From assembly GCF_943193015.1 (NCBI RefSeq), contig NZ_CALPCM010000044.1, forward strand, positions 1 to 19,627: a stretch of 19,627 nucleotides of DNA. The letters are read 5' to 3'. Numbering within the stretch: position 1 is the first letter of the stretch; each line of letters begins with the position of its first letter. Made by a program: the position numbers and the translations under genes. The stretch is from Hominisplanchenecus_A murintestinalis (GTDB lineage Bacteria > Bacillota > Clostridia > Lachnospirales > Lachnospiraceae). Of the stretch, positions 8,678 to 15,997 are shown piece by piece. The notes beneath the pieces were generated by a model, which worked only from the letters and a program-made list of their open reading frames with translations, did not search any database and was not told where the DNA came from.

Positions 8678-10879
8678 CTATCTGGTATAGTGTTCCACAA
8701 TCATACGCTGCGCCCGCTCATCATAATAAATATCCTCATACTCCGTCCCTTTCTTGCTAAGGCGCGGCGCCAGGAAAAGCCCTGCCGATTTCCCCTTTTC
8801 CGTAACTTCTTTCCTGGGAATCCTACCGTAAAAGACCTGGGACGCCAGCTCCTCTGACAGCACAAACCGAAAAATTTCCGCCCCGCTGATTTTTTTCGTG
8901 GTGTCCGGATTCCGCAGCTCATTTAATTTCTCTGCGATTTCTGTCACAAGATATTTCTCAGCATAAGGAAAACGCTCTGCCTGCTCTGTGGTCAGAGAAA
9001 ACTCCCGTTTGATTGCTGAAGCTTTCTTTACACTTCCGCCTCCCAGCACTTCTTCGATTTCCCCAAAATGCAGCTTTTCCCGCTGCCCGCCCGTAAACTC
9101 CAGAATCTTATCTGCAAAACGCTGTCCGTATTTTTTCGCTTTATTCTCTCCAACTCCGGATACCCGCAGCATTTCTTTCCTGTCAGCCGGAAGCTTTATA
9201 CACATTTCTACCAGGGTTTTATCTGAAAAAACCAGATACGGCGGAACGCCCTCTTCTCTGGCGATTGCCATACGCAGCTCCCGCAGTCCATCAAACAGCT
9301 CCAGTCCCCTGCTGTTCAAAATGTCTGTTCTTCCGGGCTTTTTCTTTCCTGTCGTTCCGAAAACACGGTTTAAAGTGTCGGCTGCCGACGCGCCTTCTAC
9401 AATCTCCTCTTTTGCTTTTTTCAGAAAAATCTTTCCGCCATTTTCCAAAAATTCCCTTCCTTTTTCCGTAACCTTTACCAGCGCATATTTATCCTTCGTC
9501 TTACACAAAAATCCATCCAGCATCATCTGCTCCATAATTTCTTTAATCGCCGGTTCCGTCAAGTCCTTTAGCGCACCGTAGCGTTGCTTCATCTCCCCCA
9601 CACACGCCGCGATTTTCCTGGCCTCTTCCGTCACATCCAGTTCCTCAAACTCCTTCCGGCAATTGGAACAGCTCTCGCACGCCCCCATTCCCTGCTCCCC
9701 AAAATAACGCAGTATATACTCCCGGAGACAGTTTTTCGTCAGACAGTAGTGTACCATGCTCTGCAGCCGTTCTTCGTCCCGCTCCCTGACTGCCCGCGCC
9801 TCCTCCGGTGTAAAATCGGGATTTTCCTCTTTGCTGTTCAGCAGAAAACGGTTAATCACCAAATCCTGTGCCGAATACAGCAAAATACACTCCGACGGTT
9901 CCCCGTCGCGCCCTGCGCGCCCCGCTTCCTGATAGTAATTTTCTATACTCTGGGGCATATTGTAATGAATGACATAGCGAACATTCGACTTGTCAATTCC
10001 CATCCCAAACGCATTTGTCGCCACCATCACCAGGCTCCGTTCATAAATAAAATCCTCCTGGTTCTGCTGACGTTCCACATTTCCAAGCCCTGCATGGTAT
10101 TTCGTTACGGCTATCCCCTCCGCCGCAAGTTTTTCAAACACAGCATCCACATTTTTCCTCGTTGCACAGTAGATAATCCCGCTCTCATTCTTGTGCCCTG
10201 CCACATAATCCAGAACATACGCATCCTTTTTCCTTATATTCTCCACCGCAAAGTACAGATTTTCCCGGTTAAATCCAGTTACCAGAACCTTTGGCTCCGA
10301 AAGTCCCAATACACACTGAATATCCTCTTTCACCGCCTCCGTAGCCGTGGCCGTAAATGCGCTGATAATCGGACGTTTCGGCAGCTGCTTGATAAACTGC
10401 ACAATTTTCAGGTAGCTTGGCCGGAAATCCTGCCCCCACTGGGAGATACAGTGTGCCTCATCCACCGTCACCATACGGATATCAGCATTTTCTGCAAATG
10501 CCATAAACGCTGGGGTTTCCAGCCGTTCCGGAGCCACATAAATAATCTTATACCTTCCATTTGCCGCATAATACATCGCTTTGGAAATCTGATTTTCCGT
10601 CAGAGAGCTGTTAATGTAAGCTGCGTGGATTCCTGCCTGATTTAATGCGCTGACCTGATCTTTCATAAGAGAAATGAGTGGAGAAATAACGACGGTAATT
10701 CCCGGCAGCATAAGCGCCGGCACCTGATAGCAAATCGATTTGCCAGCCCCGGTGGGCATAATGCCCAGAACATCCTGCCCCGCAAGAACCGCATCAATCA
10801 ATATTTCCTGCCCCTCCCGGAAGGAGGGGTAGCCGAAATATCTTTCTAAAATATCATATTTTGTTGTGCCCTGCACCAT
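8678..10879 (-). CDS. recQ: ATP-dependent DNA helicase RecQ
   Basis: This 733-residue 3'-to-5' superfamily-2 DNA helicase works in recombination and fork repair. Visible motifs are FREGQ (20-24), Walker A PTGAGKS (42-48), DEAH (140-143) followed by CISQWGQDFRPSY, SAFTATAT, and motif VI QEAGRAGRDG. The zinc-binding cysteines follow (HYCLTKNC, then CESCSNC). A short winged-helix region and a full HRDC domain (LFDGLRELRMAIAREEGVPP to roughly FADKILEF) come next. About 120 extra residues follow the HRDC, ending with the SKKGTEYEDIYYDERAQRM stretch; this makes it longer than E. coli RecQ (about 610). AAAGGA sits seven bases before the ATG. It is 14 bp downstream of a small membrane protein gene and probably shares its promoter. 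Confidence 0.95.
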   Translation of the reverse strand: MVQGTTKYDILERYFGYPSFREGQEILIDAVLAGQDVLGIMPTGAGKSICYQVPALMLPGITVVISPLISLMKDQVSALNQAGIHAAYINSSLTENQISKAMYYAANGRYKIIYVAPERLETPAFMAFAENADIRMVTVDEAHCISQWGQDFRPSYLKIVQFIKQLPKRPIISAFTATATEAVKEDIQCVLGLSEPKVLVTGFNRENLYFAVENIRKKDAYVLDYVAGHKNESGIIYCATRKNVDAVFEKLAAEGIAVTKYHAGLGNVERQQNQEDFIYERSLVMVATNAFGMGIDKSNVRYVIHYNMPQSIENYYQEAGRAGRDGEPSECILLYSAQDLVINRFLLNSKEENPDFTPEEARAVRERDEERLQSMVHYCLTKNCLREYILRYFGEQGMGACESCSNCRKEFEELDVTEEARKIAACVGEMKQRYGALKDLTEPAIKEIMEQMMLDGFLCKTKDKYALVKVTEKGREFLENGGKIFLKKAKEEIVEGASAADTLNRVFGTTGKKKPGRTDILNSRGLELFDGLRELRMAIAREEGVPPYLVFSDKTLVEMCIKLPADRKEMLRVSGVGENKAKKYGQRFADKILEFTGGQREKLHFGEIEEVLGGGSVKKASAIKREFSLTTEQAERFPYAEKYLVTEIAEKLNELRNPDTTKKISGAEIFRFVLSEELASQVFYGRIPRKEVTEKGKSAGLFLAPRLSKKGTEYEDIYYDERAQRMIVEHYTR

Positions 10880-10893
10880 AGATTTCCTTTCTT

Positions 10894-11094
10894 TTACTGA
10901 ATAAATAGAGACGCTCTTTTTCCAAAATATATTTTGTTCAGTACAATCATAATAATCATAGTAATAAGATTTGTCACATTCGCTGTGCTCAGCAAAAACT
11001 CCTGCGTAATTGCCGAAACTGCAATAATAATATACCAGTTCCGCAGCTCCTTCCCCTTAATGCCCTCCGGTAAAATACTGGACTGCTGGGACAT
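10894..11094 (-). CDS. Small two-helix membrane protein, unknown function
   Basis: This frame encodes 66 residues from ATG 11094. A polar N-terminus (MSQQSSILPEGIKGKELRNW) is followed by two hydrophobic stretches (YIIIAVSAITQEFLL and NVTNLITMIIMIVL) and a short basic end. I do not recognise a family. It precedes recQ by 14 bp and would be its first operon partner. The reading frame stays open upstream for about 26 more codons (ending ...SEKEEQNEYQYGVGGD before Met) and looks protein-like, but that stretch has no ATG, GTG or TTG. The consensus AAGGAGG at about 11170-11176 lies at its head. So the true protein may be longer and its start damaged, or translation begins at 11094 using AGGTGG close to the ATG. 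Confidence 0.6.
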   Translation of the reverse strand: MSQQSSILPEGIKGKELRNWYIIIAVSAITQEFLLSTANVTNLITMIIMIVLNKIYFGKRASLFIQ

Positions 11095-11172
11095 ATCCCC
11101 ACCTACACCGTATTGATACTCATTCTGTTCTTCTTTCTCCGAATAAAGTGGCTGCGGGGTATCATTCCTCCT

Positions 11173-11309
11173 TCAAAAACCTACAATTTTTCATTACCCT
11201 ACCGTCATAATATCCCAAAAGAAATTGCCCGTCAATATAAAAACCTGCTTTTAGCTATACGAATATAACTATTCAAAATTCACATGCATAATCAGAGAGA
11301 AGTTTACGG
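11173..11309. other. Intergenic: recQ-operon promoter and leader, nothing else seen
   Basis: AT-rich DNA between the small membrane protein gene and the long palindrome. Apart from the minus-strand promoter at 11207-11235 and its leader, I see no gene, repeat or RNA here. Confidence 0.5.
11207..11235 (-). promoter_or_regulatory. Sigma-A promoter for the small membrane protein-recQ operon
   Basis: On the minus strand, TTGACG (11235-11230) is followed by a 17-base spacer and TATTAT (11212-11207). The predicted transcript would start near 11200 and reach an AAGGAGG site about 25-30 bases later. Confidence 0.7.
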
Positions 11310-11654
11310 TTTGGTTACCAAATTGCGGTTTGTATGCGAGTTTGTCGCTTACATCAGGCAGTTACGACTCCGAGAGTCCCTTTGCTTACACCGGACGCCG
11401 GGGCACCTGCCATATATCCCACACGGACGGTGACAACGCGCCGGTGAGCTAACGATTAACTACAACTAATGCGCGAAGGCTCTCCTGAGCGTATTTAGTT
11501 GTAGTTAGCGGCTAGTTCGACGGAACGCTGTCTCCGTCCGTGTGGGATATGCGGCAGGCTTCCCGGCGTCCGGCATAAACATGGGGACTATCGATTCCGT
11601 GACTATCCGGGGTAAGAGACAAACTCCCCGACAAACCAGAATTTGAAAACCATA
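11310..11654. repeat. 345-bp imperfect long palindrome in gene-free DNA
   Basis: The left arm (11310-11469) and right arm (11495-11654) are reverse complements over 160 positions with no gap; I counted about 119 matches (74%) by hand. The strongest blocks are ATCCCACACGGACGG (left, with its complement on the right), CCGGACGCCGGG, AGTTTGTC, and the inner TAACTACAACTAA. The 25-base loop (11470-11494) has its own small stem, GCTC-TCCT-GAGC. No reading frame of note crosses it. It is less AT-rich than its flanks. It could be a MITE, a folded noncoding RNA or a palindromic protein-binding region; I do not recognise the sequence. Confidence 0.85.
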
Positions 11655-11788
11655 AAATTATGAGTGATTATTGCTCTCCATAGGTTATCAATAAAATCCT
11701 CCAAAAGCATTGAAAATAAAGGATTTATCGCAATGTGTTCGCCTTATCCCTTTATATGATTTCACACAAGTTTACTCTTTCCCTGACT
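11655..11788. other. Intergenic DNA left of the mobilizable element
   Basis: AT-rich flank between the palindrome and the attL repeat. I see no supported gene or RNA in it. Confidence 0.5.
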
Positions 11789-11814
11789 GCTTATAAGGGC
11801 AAAATCAAGGGAAA
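11789..11814 (+). repeat. Putative attL of the mobilizable element
   Basis: The 26 bases match 18132-18157 at 24 positions in direct orientation, including the 12-base ATAAGGGCAAAA and the 9-base CAAGGGAAA. The copy lies in a near-palindrome (CTTTCCCTGA at 11777-11786 against TCAAGGGAAAG at 11805-11815), as expected for the paired core sites bound by a tyrosine integrase. It lies 86 bp before tnpV. Confidence 0.6.
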
Positions 11815-11843
11815 GAAAATCCCATAACAAGATATAACAGAGT

Positions 11844-11870
11844 GTGGCAATCGGAGAACTGTGACATATG
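11844..11870 (+). repeat. Inverted repeat copy 1 (just inside attL)
   Basis: GTGGCAATCGG and CTGTGACATATG separated by AGAA. The same two blocks occur in inverse orientation at 16767-16791, separated by GA. It stands 30 bp upstream of the tnpV start. It may be an operator, or a binding site for integrase or excisionase; the role is unknown. Confidence 0.75.
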
Positions 11871-11900
11871 TGCGAATATATTATAGTGGAGGATTTTTTA

Positions 11901-12281
11901 ATGAACAAGTATATTTATGATGAAAGCAATGGTCTTTGGTATGAACTGCAAAGAGATTATTATATCCCTTGCCTGACCTTACCAGCCGAAAAAGAAAACA
12001 AACCTATCGGTTTATGGGGGCAGCGACACAAACGATATTTACAGGAACATAAGAGGGCGTTTTACGCCACGCTACTCACAAGTGGCAAGATGAATGCTTA
12101 TCTTGCGGATGTCGATAAACAGGCGGAGAAACGCTTTGAAAGACTTGTAGAACAGATGAAGCAGGCACAGGGTATCACGGAACGCCTAAAGGCGAAAAAT
12201 GCCTTAGAATGGGTTGGACAGATGAATAACATTCGGGCTTGTTCTATGGAGATTGTGGAGAGGGAAATTATATTCGCATAA
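11901..12281 (+). CDS. tnpV: TnpV-like transposon-encoded protein
   Basis: This 126-residue protein starts at ATG 11901, behind GTGGAGGA (11887-11894). A longer frame from 11868 lacks a ribosome site. It begins MNKYIYDESNGLWYELQRDY and carries GLWGQRHKRYLQEHKRAFY, the pattern of the TnpV family of Clostridial mobile elements, then a long charged helical half (ADVDKQAEKRFERLVEQMKQ). It has no catalytic motif, signal or membrane segment. The biochemical role of TnpV is not known. It is the first gene inside attL and is transcribed inward. Similar proteins occur beside catP in Tn4451 and in many integrative elements. Confidence 0.8.
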   Translation: MNKYIYDESNGLWYELQRDYYIPCLTLPAEKENKPIGLWGQRHKRYLQEHKRAFYATLLTSGKMNAYLADVDKQAEKRFERLVEQMKQAQGITERLKAKNALEWVGQMNNIRACSMEIVEREIIFA

Positions 12282-12345
12282 GTAGACAAGGCGGCAGGGA
12301 GTAAATTCTCTGTCGCTTATTTTTACTATATTTTCGTTACGAAAC

Positions 12346-12374
12346 TTGACAAAAATCTCTCCTCTTATTATAAT
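12346..12374 (+). promoter_or_regulatory. Consensus promoter of the tetR-CPBP cargo
   Basis: TTGACA (12346-12351), 17 bases, then TATAAT (12369-12374): both hexamers and the spacing are perfect, so the operon should be strongly expressed unless repressed. Confidence 0.9.
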
Positions 12375-12377
12375 TTA

Positions 12378-12389
12378 TGTTATATAACA
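12378..12389. promoter_or_regulatory. Palindromic operator candidate for the TetR-family regulator
   Basis: The perfect 12-base palindrome TGTTATATAACA begins four bases after the -10 box, at the likely transcript start. A TetR dimer bound here would block the promoter. Assignment to this regulator is inferred from position only. Confidence 0.55.
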
Positions 12390-12420
12390 ATAATTATAAA
12401 ATGACAGAGAGGTGAAAAAT

Positions 12421-12984
12421 ATGCCACCAAAGGTGAAAATTACAAAAGAGATGATTATAGATGCAGCATTTGAGATAGCACGAAGTGAGGGAGCAGAAAA
12501 TATCAATGCACGAGCTGTATCAAAAAAATTAGGCTGTTCCACTCAACCTGTTATGTATCATTTTAAAACAATAGAGGAATTGAAAAAAACTGTATATGTT
12601 AAGGCAGATGAGTATCATTCCGAATATATAACTAATATTCAGAGTGAAAATCCGATGAAAGATATTGGACTGAATTATATACGCTTTGCTGAAACAGAAA
12701 AAAATTTGTTTCGGTTTCTATTTCAAACAAATGAGTTTATAGGAAAAAATATTTCTGAGTTGATAAATTCTGAAGAATTACAGCCTATTATAGCTATACT
12801 GAGTAAAGAAGTAGAGGTCAATACAGAACAGGCGAAAACCATTTTCCGTTCATTATTCCTGATTGCACACGGATATGCAAGTATGTTTGCAAATAACGAA
12901 ATGGCCTATGACGAACAGACGATTATATCTGATTTAGACTTGGTATTTGACGGAACAGTTTATTCATTAAAAGGAGGATTATAA
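12421..12984 (+). CDS. TetR/AcrR-family transcriptional regulator
   Basis: This 187-residue regulator starts at ATG 12421 after GAGAGG (the GTG at 12412 overlaps that site). Residues about 8-50 form the TetR DNA-binding fold: ITKEMIIDAAFEIARSEGAE, then the helix-turn-helix ARAVSKKLGCSTQPVMYHFK. The rest is helical and presumably binds a ligand and dimerises. The gene overlaps the CPBP gene by one base (TAATG), so the two are translationally coupled. A perfect promoter and a palindrome at the transcript start suggest autorepression. The codons are much more AT-rich than in the relaxase or recQ, which suggests a separately acquired cargo. Confidence 0.9.
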   Translation: MPPKVKITKEMIIDAAFEIARSEGAENINARAVSKKLGCSTQPVMYHFKTIEELKKTVYVKADEYHSEYITNIQSENPMKDIGLNYIRFAETEKNLFRFLFQTNEFIGKNISELINSEELQPIIAILSKEVEVNTEQAKTIFRSLFLIAHGYASMFANNEMAYDEQTIISDLDLVFDGTVYSLKGGL

Positions 12985-13727
12985 TGTATCGTTTATATAA
13001 GAAAAATGAATTAAATTTCTCATTGGTTTGGATTGTTTCCTATGTTGTTTTGTTTAGTGTTGCTGACAGCTTTTCTGCTTCGCTTGGCACTGAAAAAATA
13101 ATTGCTGCACCCGTTGCTATAGTTTTTACATTGCTTCTTTTAGTTTTTGTGAGTAAACACAACTTAAAAGAAAAATACGGTCTGTGTTCTTTTAATGGAA
13201 GCCTTAGAAATTTCTTATATTTTACTCCGCTACTTCTAATTATGAGTATTAACCTATGGAATGGCGTTACGATGAAGCTGTCTGTTTTAGAAACTGTGTT
13301 ATATATTTTAAGTATGCTCTGCGTTGGATTCATTGAAGAAATTATTTTTCGTGGATTTCTGTTCAAAGCATTATACAATGACAATGTAAAGTTGGCGATT
13401 GTTATCTCAAGTGTTACTTTTGGAATTGGACATATTGTAAACTTACTGAACGGAAAAGATTTAATACCTACACTCTTACAAGTTTGTTATGCAATCGCAA
13501 TAGGTTTTCTTTTTACAATTATTTTTTACAAAGGAAAGAGCCTTTTACCGTGTATTATTGCACATAGTTTTGTAAATTCTTCGAGCGTTTTTGCTGTTGA
13601 AAATTCTTCAATGAAGATTCATATTATTTCAAGTGCAGTATTATGTATTATTAGCTTAAGTTACGCACTGTGGATATTGAAAAAAACAAAACAATTTGAT
13701 GAATATGAAAATAATGATAGGCGGTGA
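12984..13727 (+). CDS. CPBP-family intramembrane metalloprotease
   Basis: This 247-residue integral membrane protein has about seven hydrophobic segments. The three CPBP/Abi signature motifs are complete: EE at 118-119 with R123 (FIEEIIFRGF), FxxxH at 146-150 (FGIGH), and HxxxN at 194-198 (HSFVN). The family includes Rce1-like CAAX proteases; bacterial members often act in bacteriocin immunity or peptide maturation. AAAGGAGG stands before the ATG, which overlaps the tetR-type stop by one base. No peptide substrate gene is seen nearby, so immunity or envelope stress protection is only a guess. It is very AT-rich, like its partner. Confidence 0.9.
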   Translation: MYRLYKKNELNFSLVWIVSYVVLFSVADSFSASLGTEKIIAAPVAIVFTLLLLVFVSKHNLKEKYGLCSFNGSLRNFLYFTPLLLIMSINLWNGVTMKLSVLETVLYILSMLCVGFIEEIIFRGFLFKALYNDNVKLAIVISSVTFGIGHIVNLLNGKDLIPTLLQVCYAIAIGFLFTIIFYKGKSLLPCIIAHSFVNSSSVFAVENSSMKIHIISSAVLCIISLSYALWILKKTKQFDEYENNDRR

Positions 13728-13736
13728 TGATATTAT

Positions 13737-13910
13737 ATGCCAACTATTATTTCAGAATGGATATATTGCCCTGTATGCGGCAATAAAACCCGTACTATGA
13801 TACGGGAAGATACGGAATTAAAAAACTTTCCTCTCTACTGTCCGAAGTGCAAGAAAGAAACAATCATCAATGTTCAGGATATGAAAATCACGCTTGCAGT
13901 CAGTAAATGA
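13737..13910 (+). CDS. Cysteine-rich KTR-domain miniprotein
   Basis: This 57-residue protein starts at ATG 13737, 9 bp after the CPBP stop, with a weak AGGCGGTG site before it. It has two CxxC pairs (CPVCGNKTR at 11-19 and CPKCKKE at 35-41), a classic zinc ribbon, and the KTR tripeptide that names the family. Such short proteins are frequent in Clostridial integrative elements, often near the mobilization genes. Their function is unknown; binding of nucleic acid or protein is plausible. A strong terminator follows directly, so it ends the rightward operon. Confidence 0.8.
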   Translation: MPTIISEWIYCPVCGNKTRTMIREDTELKNFPLYCPKCKKETIINVQDMKITLAVSK

Positions 13911-13919
13911 TTATGTATG

Positions 13920-13954
13920 CCGCCGCTATGGGTAAAACCATAACGGCGGTTTTT
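13920..13954 (+). terminator. Intrinsic terminator after the KTR gene
   Basis: A 12-bp stem, CCGCCGCTATGG/CCATAACGGCGG, with one mismatch and a 6-base loop, is followed by TTTTT. It separates the rightward cargo operon from the convergent relaxase gene, which ends 6 bp further on. Confidence 0.9.
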
Positions 13955-13960
13955 CAATGC

Positions 13961-15397
13961 CTATCGGCTATCTCTGTCAATGGATTTCTTACGCTGTCTT
14001 TGCGGCGGTTTCTGCCTGTTTCGTTCCTGTATCTCTCGCAGATGTTTTAACACGCTCTGCCTTTCGGGCGGTCTGTGCGGTCCTTTAGCGGCGGTTGTCG
14101 ATTTCCTGCTGACTTGATATTCCCACTCAGCAAGGTCACGGTTGTATTGTTCTACAACGCTTTCCATTTCTCGGAAAGTACGCATAAAAACTTGTACATC
14201 GGGATAACCGTCCTCTTTGAGCGTATCGGGAATTTTATCCAACCTGTCGGCAATCTCCGCTTCGGTTTCTTTGATTTTTACCTCTAACGCTTTTCGTTCT
14301 TTGTCTTTGAAAAGCCCCTTTGTATCGGCAAGCTGCTGTTTCAACTGCGGTAGAACTTTGTCCTGCAAGTTTTTGATTTCCTTTGCCTTATCCTGTACTT
14401 TTATCATTAGGTTTCGCATATGGCGGAACTCTGCCATATCAATATCAAGTGTAGGCTTGGGTGGCATATCTTTTTCCCGAATAAGGTTTTGCAGAAAATC
14501 TTTTGCCTTTGCCACAATCCCACGGAACAGATTAGGCAGCCAGCCTTTGCTCTTGATTGACTGGCTTGCTTTTTCGTGTATCTCGGTCTGCTTGACTTCT
14601 AAAATCTTTGCTTCGGAAATACCCGATAACAACGCCATATCCGCTGTCCTGTTCCATTCCTGCCTTGCGGCGTTATCCGCTTCAATCTCGGCGGCTTTGG
14701 GATTGTTCTTGCCGATTTTTTTGGTGGGAAGATACACGCTGTTCTTATCAAAGACCTTTAACTGCTGTTCGGGATCGGAGATATGCCGATTGATAAGGCC
14801 GGTGTAAATCTCTTTTACCTCCCGAAGAAAAGGCTCGCTTTTGAATTTATCATCTTTCACGGTAAAGAGGTGGCTTTCGTAAACCTCGCCTTTTTTTATG
14901 ACGGTGCAGCCTTTTCGTATCTGCCCGTCCTCCCCTGTGATTTCTTTCTTGGTGCGTACCCTTTTTCCCGTTTCATCATAGAACACGCTGCGTGTGGCTA
15001 TCTTGATGTCAGGTTCAGGAAGCAGTTTTCTTTCGCTGAAGATGAGGTGGATATGATAATTCGTCTTGCGTTTGTTGTGGTGGAGGGCTGACACGCACTC
15101 CACACCATACCGCCTGCGGAACTCCTCCGTAAAATCTTCAAGGACTTCCTGTGGCTCGTATCTTGTATAAATTTCGGGCAGGGCGATAATCAATTCCCTT
15201 GCTTCGATACATTTGCCCTCTGTGCCGCTCCGCTTAAATTCCTGTTGGCTTTCCCTTGCAAGGTTCTTCCAAAATTCATTATCGGCGGTGCGGTAGGTGG
15301 CATAGAGATTTTCCTGCCTTGCATGGCTTGTGATATAGGATATTCTTCCCTTGACATTTGGTAGTTTTGACATTTGTATAAATGAATGTCTTGCCAT
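13961..15397 (-). CDS. Relaxase, MobA/MobL family
   Basis: A DNA-nicking mobilization protein of 478 residues. I chose the ATG at 15397 because GGAGGAAGGAG precedes it and because MARHSFIQMSKL is a usual start for the group; a longer frame from 15436 has no such site. Residues 1-120 form the relaxase core: ARELIIALPE (66-75), then HHNKRKTNYHIHLIF (106-120), which holds the metal-binding histidines (H107, H115, H117). The C-terminal half is a long charged coiled coil with a basic end (PPQRQRKKSIDRD), likely for DNA or coupling-protein contact. The catalytic tyrosine is probably among the early ones (Tyr21, Tyr32 or Tyr35) but I cannot say which. It is transcribed leftward after xis. Confidence 0.88.
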   Translation of the reverse strand: MARHSFIQMSKLPNVKGRISYITSHARQENLYATYRTADNEFWKNLARESQQEFKRSGTEGKCIEARELIIALPEIYTRYEPQEVLEDFTEEFRRRYGVECVSALHHNKRKTNYHIHLIFSERKLLPEPDIKIATRSVFYDETGKRVRTKKEITGEDGQIRKGCTVIKKGEVYESHLFTVKDDKFKSEPFLREVKEIYTGLINRHISDPEQQLKVFDKNSVYLPTKKIGKNNPKAAEIEADNAARQEWNRTADMALLSGISEAKILEVKQTEIHEKASQSIKSKGWLPNLFRGIVAKAKDFLQNLIREKDMPPKPTLDIDMAEFRHMRNLMIKVQDKAKEIKNLQDKVLPQLKQQLADTKGLFKDKERKALEVKIKETEAEIADRLDKIPDTLKEDGYPDVQVFMRTFREMESVVEQYNRDLAEWEYQVSRKSTTAAKGPHRPPERQSVLKHLREIQERNRQKPPQRQRKKSIDRDSR

Positions 15398-15432
15398 ATA
15401 CTCCTTCCTCCCGTGACGGGCATACTCTTTTT

Positions 15433-15452
15433 GCAACCGATAAATCGGTTGC
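15433..15452. repeat. Perfect 8-bp hairpin in the relaxase leader
   Basis: GCAACCGA and TCGGTTGC flank TAAA. It lies 36 bp upstream of the relaxase start with no U-run, so it is more likely a relaxase-binding or regulatory hairpin than a terminator. Confidence 0.55.
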
Positions 15453-15484
15453 CGCTGTTTCGGCGGCGTAAGAAGACGGACAGC

Positions 15485-15616
15485 GAAGAAAACAGAGGGC
15501 TGTTTTCTTCTGTATCATAGCGGCGGTGCTTTGCCCGAAGCTGTGATACAGTGCCCCCTGCAAGGGCGAAATACTCAGAGTACAAATCGAAGATTTGTGC
15601 GAGGGGTGTATTTCGC
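15485..15616. other. Putative oriT: three nested or adjacent hairpins
   Basis: Between relaxase and xis there is a run of inverted repeats: an 11-bp perfect stem with a 4-base loop (15485-15510), TGTATCATAG/CTGTGATACA (15511-15550, one mismatch), and GCGAAATAC/GTATTTCGC (15566-15616) enclosing a perfect ACAAATC-GAA-GATTTGT hairpin. Position next to a MobA/MobL relaxase gene and density of hairpins are the usual marks of a transfer origin. The nick site cannot be placed from sequence alone. Confidence 0.55.
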
Positions 15617-15644
15617 TCTCAAACGCCGAGGGCTTGGAGAATGC

Positions 15645-15860
15645 TTATTCTACTTTGCGGACATCGTTTTCATTGAGCAGGTTTCTTCCCTGATTGACGC
15701 TCATAAATCGCTCTAAAGTATCCCTGCGGATAATCGCTTTTCTGCCGACCTTGAGGACAGGCAACTTGCCCCAGTCTACCAACTTACGCATTGTATTTCT
15801 TCCGATACCCGTACATTCTGCTGCTTCTTCTATGGTTAAACCCATTTTGATGTTGCTCAT
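15645..15860 (-). CDS. xis: Excisionase-like helix-turn-helix protein
   Basis: This 71-residue basic protein starts at ATG 15860 behind AAAGGAGG with a good spacing. Its LTIEEAAECTGIGRNTMRKL helix-turn-helix and the following KVGRKAIIRRDTLERFM wing match the MerR-like HTH_17/Xis family, including Tn916 Xis. It should bend DNA at the element ends and direct the integrase to excise. It lies upstream of oriT and the relaxase on the same strand, so a single promoter could turn on both excision and mobilization. Confidence 0.85.
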   Translation of the reverse strand: MSNIKMGLTIEEAAECTGIGRNTMRKLVDWGKLPVLKVGRKAIIRRDTLERFMSVNQGRNLLNENDVRKVE

Positions 15861-15886
15861 TTTATTAACCTCCTTTCAAAATACGC

Positions 15887-15997
15887 ATTTTGCAACTATG
15901 TATCTGTAATTATACTTATTTTGCTATCCCTTGTCAACTTGTTTTGCAACTGATTAAGAAATATTTTTGCCTATTATTAAATTTATGGTTGCAAAAT
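15887..15997. promoter_or_regulatory. Three TTTTGCAAC operator candidates in the xis/repressor divergent region
   Basis: Copies are at 15888-15896 and 15942-15950 (plus orientation) and at 15988-15996 (inverse). The first lies just downstream of the xis promoter start, the second just upstream of its -35 box, and the third overlaps the -35 box of the repressor promoter. This arrangement suits an XRE repressor that shuts off xis and also controls itself. Binding is inferred. Confidence 0.6.
15909..15937 (-). promoter_or_regulatory. Consensus promoter for xis (and probably relaxase)
   Basis: On the minus strand, TTGACA (15937-15932) is followed by 17 bases and TATAAT (15914-15909), both perfect. 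A TTTTGCAAC repeat lies on each side. Confidence 0.88.

Noticed and set aside
9584..10645. A 353-residue plus-strand frame opposite recQ.
   Set aside because: RecQ motifs on the minus strand are unambiguous; the antisense frame has no domain or ribosome site.
11310..11654. Palindrome as a CRISPR array, tRNA/rRNA fragment or riboswitch.
   Set aside because: There are no spaced direct repeats and no cloverleaf or rRNA motifs, and the symmetry spans the whole element rather than forming a ligand-binding multi-branch fold.
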